DNA of 64,000 nucleotides from Caldicellulosiruptor changbaiensis (GTDB lineage: Bacteria > Bacillota > Thermoanaerobacteria > Caldicellulosiruptorales > Caldicellulosiruptoraceae): contig NZ_CP034791.1 in NCBI RefSeq assembly GCF_003999255.1, forward strand, positions 393,501 through 457,500, given 5' to 3'. The position numbers and the translations under genes are program-made. This document shows positions 62,399 to 64,000 of the stretch, piece after piece. How positions within the stretch are numbered: position 1 is the first letter of the stretch; each line of letters begins with the position of its first letter. A model generated the notes under the pieces. The model worked only from the letters and a program-made list of their open reading frames with translations. It was not told the origin of the DNA and ran no database searches.

Positions 62399-63545
62399 AT
62401 TGTGGAGGTATTGTGATGAAATATGCTTTGCAGCGAAAAACTTATACAATTATGCCAACTACATCACAAGACAGGAGTTTATAAAAAACAACAAATGGGT
62501 AAGATACAAAGAGCTCAATAGAATATTAAAAGAACATGAGACTTATAAAAACCTGCCTGCCCAGACAGCCCAGCAGACTCTAAGACTTTTAGATAGGAAT
62601 TGGAAGTCATTTTTTAGAGCAATGGAAGAGTGGAGAAGAGATAGTAGTAAATTTAATGGCAGACCCAAGTTACCAAAATATAAGAAGAAAGATGGAAAAG
62701 CTATTTCTGTATTTACAAATCAACAGTGCAAAATTAAAGATGGATATTTAACTTTTCCCAAAACAGATTTGAGGCTTAAGACAAGGGTAGCAGGAAACTT
62801 AAGAGAAGTCAGGATAATTCCAAAAGGATGTGTATATGTTGTTGAGATAGTCTATGAAAAGGAGATAGCAGAGATAAAAAGGCTGCCAAAAAGAATAGCA
62901 GGAATAGATTTAGGACTTAATAACTTTGTAACTTTGGTAAATAACATAGGCATAAAGCCTATTGTTATTAATGGCAGAGTTATTAAGTCTATAAATCAAT
63001 ACTTCAACAAGAAAAGAGCAGAGTTTATGAGCTATGTAGGAAATAGAGGCATCAGTAGAAGGATTGAAAAGCTAACTTTAAAGAGGAATAACAAGATAAA
63101 AGATTTTATGCACAAGACAAGTAGATTCATAGTTAATTGGTGCAATGAAAACAACATAGACACATTAGTAATTGGATACAATAGCGGATGGAAGCAGGAG
63201 ATAGAGTTAGGGAAAGTAAACAATCAAAACTTTGTAAGTATTCCTTTTTATGATTTTGTAAACATGCTCAAGTACAAATGTGAAGAAGAAGAAGGGATAA
63301 ATTTCATAGTTGTAGAAGAGAGCTACACCAGTGGTTGTAGTTTTTTAGACCGAGAAGAAATTAATAAAACAAGCTACAATCCACAAAGAAGGATAAAAAG
63401 GGGTTTATTTAAGAGCAACAAAGGTATTTTGATAAATGCCGATGTTAATAGTGCGTATAATATCATAAGGAAAGTATTCCCCGAAGCGTTTGCAGAGGGG
63501 ATAGAGGGTGTGGGGTTACACCCAGTTAGGCTGAATATAGCCTAA
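62346..63545 (+). CDS. tnpB: TnpB RNA-guided nuclease of an IS607-type element
   Basis: 399 residues, full length. RuvC-like motifs are all present: AGIDLGLNNFVTLVNN (first Asp), VVEESYTSGCSFLD (Glu) and INADVNSAYNIIRK (last Asp). The zinc-finger C-x2-C pairs common between the last two motifs are absent; instead there is NPQRRIKRGLFKSNKGI, a variant seen in one TnpB branch. TnpB proteins cut DNA under guidance of an RNA derived from the element right end. The TTG start at 62346 is the first in frame and has no strong site; ATG choices downstream would lose conserved N-terminal residues (YNYANYITRQEFIK). Confidence 0.9.
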   Translation: MKIIVKRVERIQIKRNHELWRYCDEICFAAKNLYNYANYITRQEFIKNNKWVRYKELNRILKEHETYKNLPAQTAQQTLRLLDRNWKSFFRAMEEWRRDSSKFNGRPKLPKYKKKDGKAISVFTNQQCKIKDGYLTFPKTDLRLKTRVAGNLREVRIIPKGCVYVVEIVYEKEIAEIKRLPKRIAGIDLGLNNFVTLVNNIGIKPIVINGRVIKSINQYFNKKRAEFMSYVGNRGISRRIEKLTLKRNNKIKDFMHKTSRFIVNWCNENNIDTLVIGYNSGWKQEIELGKVNNQNFVSIPFYDFVNMLKYKCEEEEGINFIVVEESYTSGCSFLDREEINKTSYNPQRRIKRGLFKSNKGILINADVNSAYNIIRKVFPEAFAEGIEGVGLHPVRLNIA

Positions 63546-63550
63546 CAAAG

Positions 63551-63600
63551 AATAGTGTTTAATAAAGTTTTAAATAATTTTTAATACTTTAAACACTATT
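63551..63600 (+). repeat. Right-end inverted repeat of the element, possible guide-RNA scaffold end
   Basis: AATAGTGTTTAA pairs with TTAAACACTATT around an AT-rich loop of 26 bases, just after tnpB. In IS605/IS607 elements the guide RNA runs through this end, with the guide taken from flanking DNA starting near 63601. Confidence 0.6.
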
Positions 63601-63609
63601 CATAACCTA

Positions 63610-63805
63610 AGACTTATGGGTGGCGTTGACAAGACAAAACTTCAAGGTTCAAAAGAGGATATACTAAAAGAGCTAAAAAGGCTTGAAAAGCTGGTGGAAC
63701 AAGGCGGTTTTATACCCCACATTGACCACCGATGTCCCCCCAGATGTGCCGTACGAGAATTATCTTTATTATTTAGAAAATAAAAAGGCTATGCTGGGAT
63801 ATTGA
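63610..63805 (+). pseudogene. C-terminal remnant of the URO-D-type methyltransferase gene, frameshifted
   Basis: The frame reads RLMGGVDKTKLQGSKEDIL, then GGFIPHIDHRCPP, the conserved C-terminal end of URO-D-like methyltransferases. At the CCCCCCA run near 63740 one extra base shifts the frame; the neighbouring frame finishes DVPYENYLYYLENKKAMLGY and stops at 63803. Together with the N-terminal piece at 61876 it shows a gene lost by insertion, deletion and frameshift. Confidence 0.75.
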
Positions 63806-63953
63806 AAACAGCTCTCTTGCTATCTCAAAGTTTCATGACATATATCTTCAAAAAGCACCTGATTACAAGGATAATGACAGGGTTGCTATAATTAAATCCG
63901 CCAAGCTAATTCCAGTGTACAAAAGGGGAGTAAAATTTATTAAAAGGAGATGA
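63777..63953 (+). pseudogene. Short unidentified coding remnant
   Basis: A start-less frame overlapping the previous remnant reads IENSSLAISKFHDIYLQKAP and ends FIKRR at 63951. Codon use looks protein-like, but no family was recognised. It ends within the ribosome binding site of the next gene, so it may be the tail of a lost upstream gene. Confidence 0.25.
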
Positions 63954-63958
63954 TAAAT

Positions 63959-64000
63959 GTGCCAAAGCCACCAGCACCCCTTTTTAGAGACCCAATCTAT
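63959..64000 (+). CDS. Start of a probable glycoside hydrolase gene (cut by window edge)
   Basis: GTG 63959 follows AAAAGGAGA by eight to nine bases and opens PKPPAPLFRDPIY, which resembles the N-terminus of five-bladed-propeller glycosidases (GH43/GH130-like). Only 14 codons are visible. An ATG two bases earlier opens a different frame with a less protein-like sequence. Confidence 0.4.
   Translation, partial: MPKPPAPLFRDPIY

Larger units (their letters stand above)
62059..63602 (+). mobile_element. IS607-type element, probably 5'-truncated
   Basis: Contains a truncated serine recombinase remnant (62117-62398) and an intact tnpB (62346-63545), and ends with a long inverted-repeat hairpin at 63551-63600. 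The left boundary is approximate. Because the recombinase is broken the element cannot move by itself unless complemented. Confidence 0.7.

Noticed and set aside
1..64000. CRISPR arrays, tRNA and rRNA genes
   Set aside because: No regularly spaced direct repeats, no tRNA-like cloverleaf with conserved TTCGA-type loop and no rRNA segments were noticed by eye; a program such as tRNAscan would be needed to exclude tRNAs fully.

Overview
The window is AT-rich chromosomal DNA with dense operons, strong GGAGG-type ribosome binding sites, frequent TTG/GTG starts and sharp intrinsic terminators. Gene content (spmAB, spore-photoproduct-lyase-like protein, maltodextrin ABC uptake with GT35 phosphorylase and GH13 enzymes, GH106-like glycosidase, Rrf2, MarR and PucR regulators) points to an anaerobic, probably thermophilic, low-GC Firmicute; a Caldicellulosiruptor-like organism is my best guess, but that is inference.

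Layout. 1-9120: a gene run that reads as a reductive pyrimidine catabolic pathway (Fe-alcohol dehydrogenase end, PucR regulator, NCS1 nucleobase transporter, dihydropyrimidinase, M20 amidohydrolase, class III aminotransferase, PreA-type dehydrogenase). 9.3-12.2 kb: a scarred region with a transposase remnant, a GC-rich and probably foreign alanine racemase gene, a broken Uma2 gene, and a candidate structured RNA with its own promoter and terminator. 12.3-20.5 kb: a frameshifted PAS/GAF/HD-GYP/GGDEF signalling gene, a phosphodiesterase, and a 2-hydroxyacyl-CoA-dehydratase-like pair whose second gene is split by an insertion sequence flanked by a 17-bp direct repeat. 20.6-27.8 kb: C69 peptidase, a radical-SAM SPL homologue coupled to a nucleosidase, a transglutaminase-like plus dipeptide epimerase pair, and a decayed Rrf2 locus with two matching operators. 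28-34.9 kb: MarR with a heterodimeric ABC exporter, then AraC and a second Fe-alcohol dehydrogenase.

35-47 kb: a secreted alpha-amylase; an envelope operon (His-rich mini-protein, membrane spermidine-synthase-like protein, CcdA, anchored protein); methyltransferase; chemoreceptor; murA; a Met/Gly-rich DUF2680-type secreted protein; and a two-component system. Tandem 11-bp repeats of related sequence sit directly upstream of the envelope operon promoter and between the DUF2680 gene and the response regulator gene, suggesting one regulon. 47-53.7 kb: oxidoreductase, spmAB, and a corrinoid-protein/glycosidase/aldolase operon.

53.9-61.7 kb: a maltodextrin locus (neopullulanase, MalF, MalG, glucan phosphorylase, LacI regulator, MalE). 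Four LacI-type operators (amylase, neopullulanase, malF and malE promoters) tie it to the amylase 17 kb away. 61.8-64 kb: an IS607-type element with intact tnpB but truncated serine recombinase has replaced most of a URO-D-type methyltransferase gene; the start of a probable glycosidase gene runs off the right edge. Single-base frameshifts occur in at least four genes, three of the five at or beside homopolymer runs, so decay and sequencing error must both be considered.
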